A stretch of 64,000 nucleotides of DNA from a bacterium (GCA_027485645.1 JAIXQR010000001.1:1-64000); one strand, 5' to 3'. Positions 28,425-38,997 are shown, counted from the stretch's first letter. Notes: generated by a model not told the origin, from the letters alone. Translations and numbers: made by a program.

Positions 28425-31400
28425 TTGATCAGGAGGAAGGGTATTCGAGTCTCGCTATCCGTCCTCCGATTCCTGATCACGTTCCTGCCCCCAGTGGTCA
28501 TCTGCTGGATGGCCTTCTTGTATCTCAAAGACGTAGCCACGTTCGTACTCGACCCTGGCGCCCCCGTCGAGATCCCGATCAACGCCGCTGGGCAAGCGCT
28601 CACACTTCGCGCTCAGCGTTTCCGTGTTGACGAACCGTCGAGAACCGTTCAACTTTGGGGCGTTTCCTTATCTGATTCCGAAGGAAAGCTCCTGCTCAGC
28701 GTTGACGCCGCATCCGCTAGAACGGCGAATGTGATGAACCTCCAAGCCAGCCCGCTTCGTGCCGAAGTCAGGAACGTCACCATCAACTTGCGGCGGCTCA
28801 AAGACGGCAAATTTGAGTTCGAAAAGTACCTTTCAAAAGAGAAGGGCGAGCCCGGAAAGTTGCCGTTTACCGTCTTCGTGGATGGCCTGCGGCTCAACTA
28901 CTACGACGAACGAACCCGCAGCAAGCTCAGTGCCATCACCCGAAAAGTTGCCGTCGAAGGCTTCGGCGATGATTGGCGCGCGCGGGGCCAGATCAGTATT
29001 CCGACCGTCGGAGAAACCGAATTCCGGGCCCAGCAGGTCGCTCAGAAAGGCACCGTAGTTAAGTCCGGCCAGTTCGCCGTCACGCTCAGTCAAGCGCTCA
29101 ATCAGGCACTGAAGCCAGAACTTCCGAAAGAGCTCAGCATCGAATCAGGGCAAGCCAATGGCCGCCTCGTAGCCTTTGTACCAACCTCCGGACCCGCGAA
29201 ATTTAAGTTCATCGGCAGCAGCTCCGCCTCAAACGTTGTTTGGGATAACTACCGGATTCAGCAAGCAAACTTTAACGGAACCGCTACCGATCAAGCGCTA
29301 GCTGGAAGATTCAGCGCCGCCGATCCAAATCTGCACAGCAACTTTAACGGCAACGTGAACCTTGGAAAAGCGGTCACCTACGCAGGCGAACTCGACGTTA
29401 CCATTGCTGACGCCTCCCGCCTCCCCAAGGAGCTCGGCGTTGCCTTGCCCAAGGGCAGCCGCGCAACGAACATTCGCGCGAACGGCTGGATTGCAGGGAC
29501 GAACGAGAAAGCCCAGTTCCAAGCTAATGCAACCGCCGGTTCGGCCACCTTCGATCGCTTCTCCGGGACGGACATCAAGTTGGACCTCACCGGAAACACC
29601 GACCAAGTTTCGGTAGTCGCGAAGGATGCGAATACCAACCTTGGGCGTGTCTCCGCCGCCATGATGATCCGGCCAACCGAGCAAAAGCTCGAAGGCTGGG
29701 TTTCCGCGCAAAAAGTCGACGCCTCTAAATTCCGGTTGAAGGAAGTTCCAAAGGGCTTAGCGTCGAACCTCAATCTCAGCGCCGTGCTCGGTGGCACGTT
29801 CAACAAGCCGACCGCTGCCGTCCGAGTGACTGGTGCCGCGAGCTATCTCGCCAAGAAGGACCTTCCCCTTGCCGTTCGCAAAGTGATGGTGGCGGGGAAC
29901 TGGGACGGTAAATCGTTTGAAATCGCCCGTGCCCTCGCAAACCAAGGCGAATCCCTCCTTACCGTCACCGGAAACGCCGCTCCAAACGGCCCGCTAAACC
30001 TCAGCTTTTCTGCCCTCTCCCTCGATCTCGGTCAGTTCTCGCGCGACGTGAAGGGTTCCCTCAGTGCCGTAGGCACGGTGAAAGGCACCACCAACCAGCC
30101 TCTAGTGCGCGGTCTAGCTGAAGCCTACGGCACCGAGTACGCGAATCTGAACGTGCCGTTTGTCAAATCGGCGTTCTCGGGCACGCGTGACCAGTGGTTC
30201 ATCACGGACCTGCAAGCGGTCCGGGGGCCAACCGAAGCCAGCGGCATGTTGCGATACTCCGTTCGAACCGGTGGAATCAGCGGCTCTGCCGCCATCGCCC
30301 GCTTACAACTCGCAGACGTCTTGGGCGAAGATGCCATCGGTCGAATCGATGCACCCATGATCACCATCGGCGGCACGGTAGAAAAGCCGACCGTCACCGC
30401 CGAAGTCATGGGCGAAAACGTCGTTGTGGCCGATGTCCGCGCGAACGACATCCGCGGACTCGTCTCACTTGCCAACTCCAAGCTCTCCGTCTTCGGCCTC
30501 AACGCTTCCGTGTTCGGTGGCAAAGTGCAGATCGACGCCGACTACGATCTGAAATCTCGCCTTGGCACGGCAACCGCATCCGCTTCCAACATCTCCCTCA
30601 AAGAAATTTCGACCGAAACGGTCGACATCCTCGATGCCAGCGGAACGTTCGCTGGCTCGGCCAAGGCAAACATCGCCGACGGCCAACTCGCCTCGGCAAA
30701 CCTCAAAGGCGCCGTGCAAGAACTCGTCTTCAACGGAACGCCCATCGGCGGGGGAGACGTTAACGCAAGCGTGCTCGACGGCGTCATCAAAGCAGACGTC
30801 GCTCTTGGCCAGCTCGATCGCTTCATCGAAGGCACCGTGGATGCTTACGACCTCGAGAGCAAGCAATTCGCCGCCAGCTTAAACGTAAACGGCTTCTTGC
30901 TCGAAGACTTCGTCCAGGCTTCAGGTCGGTACCTCAAAGACGTTCCGTACGAAACGCTCCGACAGCTGAAGGACGTCAAGGGTGCCGCGAGCTTTGCCGT
31001 GAGAGGCTACGGGACCGTCGAAAAGCCATCCATCTTCCTCGATTCGTTTGAAGCAAACCAAGTCGCCCTGGGGGCGACCGCCATCGGCGAGATCAAACTT
31101 TCGGGTGGCTGGGAAGATCGCGTTGCGACCGTAAAGACGCTCACCGTGAAAGGGCCGACCGGTCAAGTTAGCGCCCAGGGCGCTGTCGTCGAGAACGGCG
31201 CAATTTCGGTCGATGGTGAACTCACCGAAATCCAGATCAAGGAGCTGAGCCCCTATTTCCCCGCGCTTGAAGGTCGCTCTGGGAGCTTCACCATTCCGTT
31301 CGCAGTCTCCGGCACGGTGAAGGACCCAAGTGTTCAGGCGTCGCTTGAAACTCAGGGCCTTTTGGCGGACCCGGATCGGCCCGATGCCAGCCTCATCTTG

Positions 31401-32939
31401 TCGCTCGACCAAGTGAACGTCACAAACGGCAACGGCAAAGAAGGCGGAATCCAAGCCGCCGGAGTCTTCAAATATCGCGGATTCCAAGGCTCGATCGCCG
31501 CAAACGTTCCGTTCAAGTTCCCAGCCGAAGTTCCGACGGATCAGCAAATCACTGCGACGGTGAACCTGAGCCGACGTCCTCTTTCCGAAATCAGCGAGTT
31601 CAGCGCTCAAATCGACCCGACCAAGACGATTGGCTTTGTCTCGGGTGAAATCAGCGCGGCCGGAACCTTGAACGATCTGCAGTACGCCGGTGGCGTCAAT
31701 GTCCAAGCCGACAGCATCACGCTCAAAAACGTGGATAACGGCTTGAAGAATGCCAATTTTGCCGTTCGACTAGATGGCCGGGAAATCTCCACGAAGGCCG
31801 ACTTTATGGTCGCTCAAGGCGGAGACGTGAAGCTCGAACTCGTTTCGCCCATCGGCAGCCTAGAGCGAGTGGCCGACTCCTTCTCGGAGGGCGGCCTTGA
31901 GCGCATCCTGCAAAGCGCGGTCAGTGGCAAACTGGAAGCGCGAAACGTTCGGCACAAGCAAACGCTCAACGGCGGCGCGGTGGATGCCACCGTTACTGGC
32001 ACCATCAATGTCAGCGGCAATCTGGCCTCGCCTTTGCTCGCCGGAAACCTAACCGTTCGCAACGGCGACATCATCGTCCCAGCTATCGAGGCCCAGGCGG
32101 CAAACTCCTCCCAGCCATTAGTCAATCCAAGATTCTCGATTGACATCTCACTCGCCGAGTTCTCCCGGCTTCGCGCCGCAACCGCAGATTTGTATCTGTA
32201 CGGCGATGCAAACCTCAACGGATCGCTTGTTAGCCCAAGATTTACGAGCGAGATCTTTGTCGAACGCGGCTCGTTCCAACTGCCCGGAGCAAAGATCCGG
32301 CTCGACCAAGGCGGGACGGTAGCGATCGAGTACGACGGCAATGCACGAAACCCCGTCACGACGATGCAAGTCGAGCTCGAAGGCCGGACCGCGGTCACGA
32401 CCGCCGTAGTAACCCAGAACCCAGAACGGTACGACGTCACCATCGCGGTGACCGGAGACTTGCTGAAAGAAGGCGGGCTGAACTTTGCTGCCTCCTCCGA
32501 TCCGGCCGGTCTGAGCCAGAACCAAATCATCGCCTTGCTCGGCCGAACCGACGTCATTGAGAGCCTTGGCAACACCGGCGAGCGCGACCTGGCGGAAGAG
32601 CGATTGCGCTCCGCGCTTGTGGGAATTGCCGTCCCGTTGGTCTTCGAGCAAATCACCAGTCCACTCGCCCGAAGCCTCGGTCTGGACTACCTCAGCCTGG
32701 ATTACAACAACTTCGAAAAGGGGACCATTCTGTTCGCGAAGAATCTTGGGAGAGACTTCATTTTTCAGGGCCGAAGGCAAATTGGAGAGCCCTTGCCCGG
32801 CTTCCCCGTTAGGTACGAATTTAGGCTGGATTACCGCCCAAGAAAGCTGAAAGGCTGGCTCTCACGAATCTCCTTCTTCGTTGGACAAGATGAAATTCGA
32901 CCGTTCAAAGTTGGTCTGAACTATTCGGTCAGATTCTGA
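28425..32939 (+). CDS. tamB: Translocation/assembly module TamB-like protein
   Basis: 1504 aa, N-terminal TM anchor, long beta-repetitive AsmA-like region, C-terminal DUF490-type segment (LFAKNLGRDFIFQGRRQIGEPLPGFPVRYEFRLDYRP), directly upstream of bamA. Confidence 0.9.
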   Translation: MIRRKGIRVSLSVLRFLITFLPPVVICWMAFLYLKDVATFVLDPGAPVEIPINAAGQALTLRAQRFRVDEPSRTVQLWGVSLSDSEGKLLLSVDAASARTANVMNLQASPLRAEVRNVTINLRRLKDGKFEFEKYLSKEKGEPGKLPFTVFVDGLRLNYYDERTRSKLSAITRKVAVEGFGDDWRARGQISIPTVGETEFRAQQVAQKGTVVKSGQFAVTLSQALNQALKPELPKELSIESGQANGRLVAFVPTSGPAKFKFIGSSSASNVVWDNYRIQQANFNGTATDQALAGRFSAADPNLHSNFNGNVNLGKAVTYAGELDVTIADASRLPKELGVALPKGSRATNIRANGWIAGTNEKAQFQANATAGSATFDRFSGTDIKLDLTGNTDQVSVVAKDANTNLGRVSAAMMIRPTEQKLEGWVSAQKVDASKFRLKEVPKGLASNLNLSAVLGGTFNKPTAAVRVTGAASYLAKKDLPLAVRKVMVAGNWDGKSFEIARALANQGESLLTVTGNAAPNGPLNLSFSALSLDLGQFSRDVKGSLSAVGTVKGTTNQPLVRGLAEAYGTEYANLNVPFVKSAFSGTRDQWFITDLQAVRGPTEASGMLRYSVRTGGISGSAAIARLQLADVLGEDAIGRIDAPMITIGGTVEKPTVTAEVMGENVVVADVRANDIRGLVSLANSKLSVFGLNASVFGGKVQIDADYDLKSRLGTATASASNISLKEISTETVDILDASGTFAGSAKANIADGQLASANLKGAVQELVFNGTPIGGGDVNASVLDGVIKADVALGQLDRFIEGTVDAYDLESKQFAASLNVNGFLLEDFVQASGRYLKDVPYETLRQLKDVKGAASFAVRGYGTVEKPSIFLDSFEANQVALGATAIGEIKLSGGWEDRVATVKTLTVKGPTGQVSAQGAVVENGAISVDGELTEIQIKELSPYFPALEGRSGSFTIPFAVSGTVKDPSVQASLETQGLLADPDRPDASLILSLDQVNVTNGNGKEGGIQAAGVFKYRGFQGSIAANVPFKFPAEVPTDQQITATVNLSRRPLSEISEFSAQIDPTKTIGFVSGEISAAGTLNDLQYAGGVNVQADSITLKNVDNGLKNANFAVRLDGREISTKADFMVAQGGDVKLELVSPIGSLERVADSFSEGGLERILQSAVSGKLEARNVRHKQTLNGGAVDATVTGTINVSGNLASPLLAGNLTVRNGDIIVPAIEAQAANSSQPLVNPRFSIDISLAEFSRLRAATADLYLYGDANLNGSLVSPRFTSEIFVERGSFQLPGAKIRLDQGGTVAIEYDGNARNPVTTMQVELEGRTAVTTAVVTQNPERYDVTIAVTGDLLKEGGLNFAASSDPAGLSQNQIIALLGRTDVIESLGNTGERDLAEERLRSALVGIAVPLVFEQITSPLARSLGLDYLSLDYNNFEKGTILFAKNLGRDFIFQGRRQIGEPLPGFPVRYEFRLDYRPRKLKGWLSRISFFVGQDEIRPFKVGLNYSVRF

Positions 32940-33067
32940 GGCCCCTAGGCCCTACCGTAACGAAGGGTAACTGAGCACGTTTGCTTCAATCGGTCGGGTC
33001 AAGCAAAGCATCACGGGTAAAGTCTGCATTCACCTTTGCATTGTTTGAAGGACCAGTTGGAGGAGCA

Positions 33068-34855
33068 TTGACCAAAAATCTAGCGGCATTTGCCTTGTTA
33101 TTTCTCACTTCCGCCGCGGCGATTGCCCAGGAAGCGACGAACATCAAGGAAGTTATCATTCGCGGCAACAAGCGCGTAACCGTTGAAACGATCAGCGGAA
33201 TTATTCGGACAAAGGTAGGCCAGCCGTACATCCAAGAGAACTTGGATCGCGATAAGAAAGCCCTTGAAGACCTTGGCTTTTTCTCTGCGGTTAGCGTGCG
33301 AGCCACCCCGCTCGAGAGCGGCCAGTACTCCGTCACCGTTGATCTCGTCGAATTCCCAGAGATCAAGGAAATCCGCGTTACCGGTAACACCGTTGTCACA
33401 ACCGAACAGATTCTTGCCGTTGTCAGCCTCAAGCCCGGTGACGTTTTCAATGCAAACGCCCTGGCACCGAGCATCCGCGCCATCGAAAAGCTCTACGCGG
33501 ACAAATCCTATTTCGCTCAGGTCCTCGATTTCACTCCTCTCGAAGGCAGCACCGGCACGATCAACCTCGCCATCAGCGAAATTAAAGTCGGCACTGTCTC
33601 GGTTCAAGGAAATGTCCGAACCAAAGACTGGGTCTTCAAGCGACTGATCAAGACCCGTTCTGGAAACGCCTTTAACGGCGAACGATGGGGCAAAGACCTC
33701 CGTCGAATCGCTGGATCCGGTTGGTTTGAACCCGGCACGATACGAAGCATCGAAGACCCCGATCGAGAAGTTGGAAAAGTCGACTTGACGGTTGAAGTCA
33801 AGGAAGGTCGAACCGGCCGATTCGACGTTGGTCTTCAGCTCGACCCGCAGAACTCCCTCGCTGGCGTTGTCCGACTTTCGGAAAACAACCTTGGCGGAAC
33901 GGGCCAGGGCGTCACGTTGGATTACCTCCAGACCACCCAAGGTGGCGGTGCCAGCGTTGGACTCGAGTACATCAACCCGTTTTATGACGACAAAGACACC
34001 ACCGTTTCGGTCTCGGTGTACAGCCGCGTCATTTACCGATTCAACAACTTCTTTAACAGCAACACGCCAACGACCGACAACTCGGTGTTCGAGCGCCGCG
34101 CTGGTGGCACCCTTGCTTTGGCCAGACCGATTAAGGAAGACCTCACCTTCGGTATCAGCGCACGGTACGAGTCGACCAAAACCTTCAACGGCTCCACGGC
34201 TACCGGAACTGACTTCATTCAGCAAGACGGAACCGTCGGCACCATCGCGTTTGCGTTGACCTCCGATAAGCGAGACTTGGTCGTCGACCCATCCCGAGGC
34301 GACTTCCTCCGGTTGGAGTTCGAGCCTGGTCTCACCAAGATCGACCGCATCGGCGGCGCGATTACGGATACCAGCCTGCTCGGCAACAGCTCCTTCACGA
34401 AGTCTGCCATCGAGTACCGACGCTACTTCACAAATCAGCCGGCGCGTGGCCGAAACGATCCAGATGCGCCACGTCGAGTCCTTGCCTTCCGGGCCCGGTA
34501 CGGCACCATTTCGGGAACCGTGCCGTTCTTCGAACAGTACTTTGCCGGTGGAGCAAACTCGATTCGAGGCTACGACGAAGACCGATTCTGGGGCCGACAG
34601 CAGTTGGTTACCAACCTTGAGTACCGGTATCCCGTTCAGCGATCGTTCAACGTCATCGGATTTGCCGACTACGGCGGAGCATGGGGTGGCTATGGTGCCA
34701 TCAACAACTTCAGCCAGTCGAACAAGTTCAAAATGCATCTCGGTTACGGTTTGGGCCTCGCGTTCCGAACTCCACTTGGACCTATTCGAATCGACTTTGG
34801 CTTCAACGAGGATGGTCAAAGCCGTACTCACTTCTTGATCGGAACGTCCTTCTAA
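33068..34855 (+). CDS. bamA: Outer membrane protein assembly factor BamA
   Basis: POTRA repeats (IKEVIIRGNKRVTVETI...), FFEQYFAGGANSIRGYDEDRFWG (VRGF/Y-type motif), C-terminal barrel. TTG start preceded by GGAGGAG. Confidence 0.95.
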   Translation: MTKNLAAFALLFLTSAAAIAQEATNIKEVIIRGNKRVTVETISGIIRTKVGQPYIQENLDRDKKALEDLGFFSAVSVRATPLESGQYSVTVDLVEFPEIKEIRVTGNTVVTTEQILAVVSLKPGDVFNANALAPSIRAIEKLYADKSYFAQVLDFTPLEGSTGTINLAISEIKVGTVSVQGNVRTKDWVFKRLIKTRSGNAFNGERWGKDLRRIAGSGWFEPGTIRSIEDPDREVGKVDLTVEVKEGRTGRFDVGLQLDPQNSLAGVVRLSENNLGGTGQGVTLDYLQTTQGGGASVGLEYINPFYDDKDTTVSVSVYSRVIYRFNNFFNSNTPTTDNSVFERRAGGTLALARPIKEDLTFGISARYESTKTFNGSTATGTDFIQQDGTVGTIAFALTSDKRDLVVDPSRGDFLRLEFEPGLTKIDRIGGAITDTSLLGNSSFTKSAIEYRRYFTNQPARGRNDPDAPRRVLAFRARYGTISGTVPFFEQYFAGGANSIRGYDEDRFWGRQQLVTNLEYRYPVQRSFNVIGFADYGGAWGGYGAINNFSQSNKFKMHLGYGLGLAFRTPLGPIRIDFGFNEDGQSRTHFLIGTSF

Positions 34856-34879
34856 CCAAGGGCCTCATTTAGGAAAAAC

Positions 34880-35518
34880 ATGAACAAAGAAAATTTAGGC
34901 TGGGCGGTTTCGGGCGCTCTCGCAATGTCCCTCATCTTCGTCGTGAGCACGGGCTTTCAAGAGAAGGCCCTTAAGCTCGGCACCGTCAATGTCGCCAAAG
35001 TTTTTGATGACAGCGATATTCGGCAGAAGCTTGATGTCGAAATTCGAGAGTTCGGAACGGCTCGCGAAAACACCTTTAACTTCCTCGCAACCTATCCAAT
35101 GTTGGCCACCGCGGATCTCAAGAAGTTCCGAGAGCTCAGCCTAAAGGTGCCGCAGACCGACGCCGATAAGGCCGAGTTGGAGCGACTGCGAAAGGCCGGC
35201 GTCACTGCCGATCAGAAGTACCGAGAACTTCAGACCAAGCCCAATGCGACCGACGCGGAAAAGACGCAGCTTGCGACTTATCAGCGAAATGTTCAGGAAA
35301 ACGAGCGATACCTTGGCCTAACCCAGCAGGAGTTCAGCCGAGAGATCACCGATCGGCAGAGCAAGATGCGCGCCGATACGCTTCTCAAGGTTAAGGCCGC
35401 GATTAGCGAAATCTCTCAGAAGCAGGGTTACAGCATCGTCTTCTCCGACGAAACGGCCCCGTATGCGGCAAATGACTTGACGCCAGAAGCGCTCAAGGCC
35501 ATCAACGCCAAGAAGTAA
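34880..35518 (+). CDS. OmpH/Skp-family periplasmic chaperone, copy 1
   Basis: LGTVNVAKVFDDSDIRQKLDVEIREFG; coiled-coil; C-terminal KQGYSIVFSDETAPYAANDLTPEAL. Confidence 0.88.
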   Translation: MNKENLGWAVSGALAMSLIFVVSTGFQEKALKLGTVNVAKVFDDSDIRQKLDVEIREFGTARENTFNFLATYPMLATADLKKFRELSLKVPQTDADKAELERLRKAGVTADQKYRELQTKPNATDAEKTQLATYQRNVQENERYLGLTQQEFSREITDRQSKMRADTLLKVKAAISEISQKQGYSIVFSDETAPYAANDLTPEALKAINAKK

Positions 35519-35527
35519 TCAACCGTA

Positions 35528-36205
35528 ATGGATCAACTACGCCGAACTCCCCGTCGCCGCCGAGCCCTTAAGGGCGCTCTCGCCCAAATGGGCTGGGTCG
35601 TCGCGGCGGCGTTTGCCGCGGTCACCTTCGCGAGCGGGTTCCAGACCCCCGCCATGAAGTTCGGCGTAGTTGACATTGCCAAGGTTGTTGAAAACAGCAG
35701 CTACGGTAAAGAAACCCAAACGATGTTCCGCCAGATGCAGGCCTCGCGAGAAGGGCTGCTCGAGTTCATCGACACCAACCGAGTTCTCACCACCGAGCAG
35801 GCCCAACGACTCCGCGATCTTACGATCAAGCCAAACCCAACCAACGAAGAGAAGGCCGAGCTGGAGCGCATCAAAGCGGAAGTCATTACTGCGAACAAGA
35901 AGTGGGCCGAGCTTTCGACGAAGGCTGCCGGGCTCACCGCAGAAGAGCGGACTCTCCTCGAAGATTACGCGCGCCGCAGCCAGGCCATGAGCGAGTTTGC
36001 CGACCGACTACTGAAGCAGTTTACGAACGAGATTCAGGGTTGGGCCTCGGACCAGAAAGTGAAGGGTCTGGAGCGCGCGCGAAGTTCGGTTCAAGAAGTG
36101 GCAAAGGCGGAAGGTTATAACGTTGTTTTTGAAATTGGGATCGCACCTTTCGGAGCAAATGACCTCACCGATGCCGCGCTTAAAGCAATGGACGCTAAGA
36201 AGTAG
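35528..36205 (+). CDS. OmpH/Skp-family periplasmic chaperone, copy 2
   Basis: FGVVDIAKVVENSSYGKETQTMFRQMQ; C-terminal AEGYNVVFEIGIAPFGANDLTDAAL, parallel to copy 1. Confidence 0.88.
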   Translation: MDQLRRTPRRRRALKGALAQMGWVVAAAFAAVTFASGFQTPAMKFGVVDIAKVVENSSYGKETQTMFRQMQASREGLLEFIDTNRVLTTEQAQRLRDLTIKPNPTNEEKAELERIKAEVITANKKWAELSTKAAGLTAEERTLLEDYARRSQAMSEFADRLLKQFTNEIQGWASDQKVKGLERARSSVQEVAKAEGYNVVFEIGIAPFGANDLTDAALKAMDAKK

Positions 36206-37193
36206 CGCCTTCCTTGCGCTGTTGGTGTTCGTAGGCTGCGGTCCGTCTCGCCCAAAGCCAGCGGTGAGCATCAATGTCAACCTGGTGGTGCAGGAGTCGT
36301 TGCCTCCCGCCGAGAACGAACCTGCCCTCCCGCGACCGCCAAAGCCGATGCCCGGCGTTACCGCCGTGCTGCCTGCCCTTCCGGCGCGCGAGATCATGAC
36401 CCGGCCGCAGAACGCGGAACAGCTACGAGAATCAGTGCGTGAGCTTCAGGAGTCCATCCGAGTTCGGCTCGAGAAGCAGCTGCGAAAGCTGTACGCTCGC
36501 GACGCGAAGCGGTACGAAGTGGAGCTTCAGCGGCAGTTTGGCGACCTAGAAGAATCCTCGCTAACCGAACTCAGCGAGACCATTCGCGCCGAACTGGAGA
36601 AAGTCGGCGAAGCTCGATTGCCCAAAGTGGCGCGCCTGGCTTTCCTTGAGGGTTGGCCCGATCCCAATCCGGAGAACATTCCCTCGCCAACCCCGCTCCG
36701 CCCGGTACCGCAATTGCGCGAAGATGAAGCCCTGCGGTTGCGCCGAGAGCTTGCCCGGATTGATTCGGAGTTCAAGGCGCGAATCGAGAACCTTTCGATT
36801 CTCAGGTTGGATGCCTTGGCGCAGCGCCGGACTCAAGTTCTGCTCGCAATCGAGGCGAGAAAGAACGAACTCGATGCTCAGGCAACGGCGGAAGCGAATA
36901 AGCAAATGGCCGACGCTACGAAGGATCTCCGGCTGGACCTTGCGCGGGGTCAGGTCATCAAGTTGCGACCCGTCGCGGCGCAAACCGTAACGATTCCGGG
37001 CGGAAAACCGCTTGCCGGGGTGCCCAAGGTACCTTCATCCCCGGAGCTTTCCGAGCCGCAACTGACGCGGTCGCTCGTGGAGAGTGATCTTCGCATTTGG
37101 CTCGGACTCAATGGATTTGAATTGAAGGATAGTGCCGTAGATAAGACGGCAGAATTTATAGCATGGCGAAATTCCCAGAAGCTTGGACAGTAG
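36171..37193 (+). CDS. Uncharacterised charged, helical lipoprotein
   Basis: Lipobox-like ALLVFVGC near the N-terminus; overlaps the skp2 3' end and the lpxD 5' end; charged helix-rich body. Confidence 0.75.
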   Translation: MPRLKQWTLRSSAFLALLVFVGCGPSRPKPAVSINVNLVVQESLPPAENEPALPRPPKPMPGVTAVLPALPAREIMTRPQNAEQLRESVRELQESIRVRLEKQLRKLYARDAKRYEVELQRQFGDLEESSLTELSETIRAELEKVGEARLPKVARLAFLEGWPDPNPENIPSPTPLRPVPQLREDEALRLRRELARIDSEFKARIENLSILRLDALAQRRTQVLLAIEARKNELDAQATAEANKQMADATKDLRLDLARGQVIKLRPVAAQTVTIPGGKPLAGVPKVPSSPELSEPQLTRSLVESDLRIWLGLNGFELKDSAVDKTAEFIAWRNSQKLGQ

Positions 37194-38194
37194 CGGATCT
37201 TGCCGCGTTTGTCGGTGGTTCCGTAATCGGAGACTCGACTCGAAAGGTCAGCCGACCGGGCACGCTCCAGGACGCCTCGCCAGATACCGTCGTTTTTGCC
37301 GATAACGCGGAGTACCTGGACAAGGTTGTCGCGAACGGAATTGGCGTGGCGCTTGTTCCGAGTGGCGTCGTTGCAGATGGAATCTCGCTGGTGGTTGTGG
37401 AATCACCCCGAGCTGCATTTGGGAAGCTTCTGCACTTCTGCGTGGAGCCGCATCCCGTGGCCGCGGGGATTCATCCGAGCGCTCAAGTCTCGCCAACGGC
37501 GACCATTTCGCCCGAGGCCGCGATTGGCGCTTTCGTCGTGATTGGCGATGCCACGGTCATCGAAGCAGGTGCGGTGGTTTATCCGTTCAGCTACGTCGGG
37601 CCGAATTGTCATCTTGAGCGGGACGTCGTCGTGTATCCACACGTCGTCCTCATGCAGAGCATCACGTTGCGAACGGGGGCGATTATCCATCCCCACGCCG
37701 TCCTTGGCGCGGATGGATTTGGCTACTCCTGGGATGGAACCAAGCATGCGAAGGTGCCGCAAGTCGGCGCGGTGGAGGTTGGCGAGCTCGCCGAGATTGG
37801 GGCCTGCACGACGGTGGACCGGGCAACCGCTGGCACGACTCGCATTGGTGCCGGGACGAAGCTGGACAACTTGGTGCAAGTTGGACACAACGTTCAGATC
37901 GGAAAGCATGTTCTGATTGCGGCGCAAACTGGCATCAGCGGCAGCGCGCAGATCGGTGATGGCGTGGTCATGGCGGGTCAGTGTGGCGTGGCTCACCACG
38001 TCTCGATCACGAGTCGAGTGACTCTCGGCGGTCGTGCCGCCGTCATCTCCGACATCACCGAACCCGGCATGTACCTCGGCTATCCAACCCGCCCGATGGA
38101 CACCGAAAAGCGCTCGATGGCACTTTATGGTCGACTCCCTGAAATTTGGAAACGGTTGCGCCAGATCGAAAAATCACAGGACTCAGAAAAATGA
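37163..38194 (+). CDS. lpxD: UDP-3-O-acylglucosamine N-acyltransferase
   Basis: Left-handed beta-helix hexapeptide repeats; VLGADGFGYSWDGTKHAKVPQVGAVEVGELAEIGACTTVDRATAGTTRIG. Confidence 0.97.
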   Translation: MAKFPEAWTVADLAAFVGGSVIGDSTRKVSRPGTLQDASPDTVVFADNAEYLDKVVANGIGVALVPSGVVADGISLVVVESPRAAFGKLLHFCVEPHPVAAGIHPSAQVSPTATISPEAAIGAFVVIGDATVIEAGAVVYPFSYVGPNCHLERDVVVYPHVVLMQSITLRTGAIIHPHAVLGADGFGYSWDGTKHAKVPQVGAVEVGELAEIGACTTVDRATAGTTRIGAGTKLDNLVQVGHNVQIGKHVLIAAQTGISGSAQIGDGVVMAGQCGVAHHVSITSRVTLGGRAAVISDITEPGMYLGYPTRPMDTEKRSMALYGRLPEIWKRLRQIEKSQDSEK

Positions 38195-38997
38195 CGTACC
38201 AACGCAAAACCCTCGCAAGCTCCGTGTCGTTCGAGGGGATTGGCCTTCATTCCGGCGCCCCGGTGAAAATGACCGTTCACACGGGCGAAGCGGGAATTGC
38301 CTTCCGGTACGGTAGCGATCGATTTCTGGCACGACCAGAGAATGTCACTGAGACCACGCGGTCCACAAAGCTCGGAACGGTAAGCACCATTGAGCATGTC
38401 ATGAGCGCGCTTGCGGGGCTAGAAATCACTGATGCCGAAATTGAGCTGGATGCGCCGGAAGTGCCTGGTATGGACGGAAGCGCCATGCCATTTTTCGATG
38501 CCATCGAGCAGGCTGGGAGCACGGACCTCGGCACGGCAGAACTCCCACCGCTCTTCCGACGCTTGTTTGTTCACGAAGAGCCGGTGAAGATCGCGATTTC
38601 AGACGGCAATGGGCACTGGCGGTACGACTACGATACCGGTGAGCGATGGCCGAATTTGCAGTCTTTCGAGTTTCGGGCAGGGTCAGACAGCTACCGCGAG
38701 CAATTAGCCTCGGCGCGCACGTTTGCTTTCTTGGAAGAAGTGCCGAAGATCATCGCCGCCGGGTTGGGCCTAGGTTTAGATGAAAGCTCGGTGCTGATTC
38801 TCGGGCCAGAAGGTTATAAAAATGAAGCCCGGTTTGCGGATGAACCTGCTCGACACAAGTTGCTGGATCTCATCGGCGATCTTTACTTAAGCGGTGTGCC
38901 GATTCGATTCTTGAATGTGGTGGCCGAAAAAAGCGGCCACCGGACAAATATTAGTGCTGCATCAATGATTCGACGGGCCTTAGAGAACAAGGACTAG
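38191..38997 (+). CDS. lpxC: UDP-3-O-acyl-N-acetylglucosamine deacetylase
   Basis: QRKTLASSVSFEGIGLHSG; TIEHVMSALAGLEI; EVPGMDGSAMPF; RHKLLDLIGDLYLSG; SGHRTN. Confidence 0.95.
   Translation: MTYQRKTLASSVSFEGIGLHSGAPVKMTVHTGEAGIAFRYGSDRFLARPENVTETTRSTKLGTVSTIEHVMSALAGLEITDAEIELDAPEVPGMDGSAMPFFDAIEQAGSTDLGTAELPPLFRRLFVHEEPVKIAISDGNGHWRYDYDTGERWPNLQSFEFRAGSDSYREQLASARTFAFLEEVPKIIAAGLGLGLDESSVLILGPEGYKNEARFADEPARHKLLDLIGDLYLSGVPIRFLNVVAEKSGHRTNISAASMIRRALENKD

Noticed and set aside
31814-32656. 280-aa minus ORF within tamB
   Set aside because: Ser/Arg/Pro-rich antisense frame; tamB coding frame is continuous across it.
33098-34831. 577-aa minus ORF opposite bamA
   Set aside because: Long antisense open frame explained by codon bias of bamA; no domain-like motifs.
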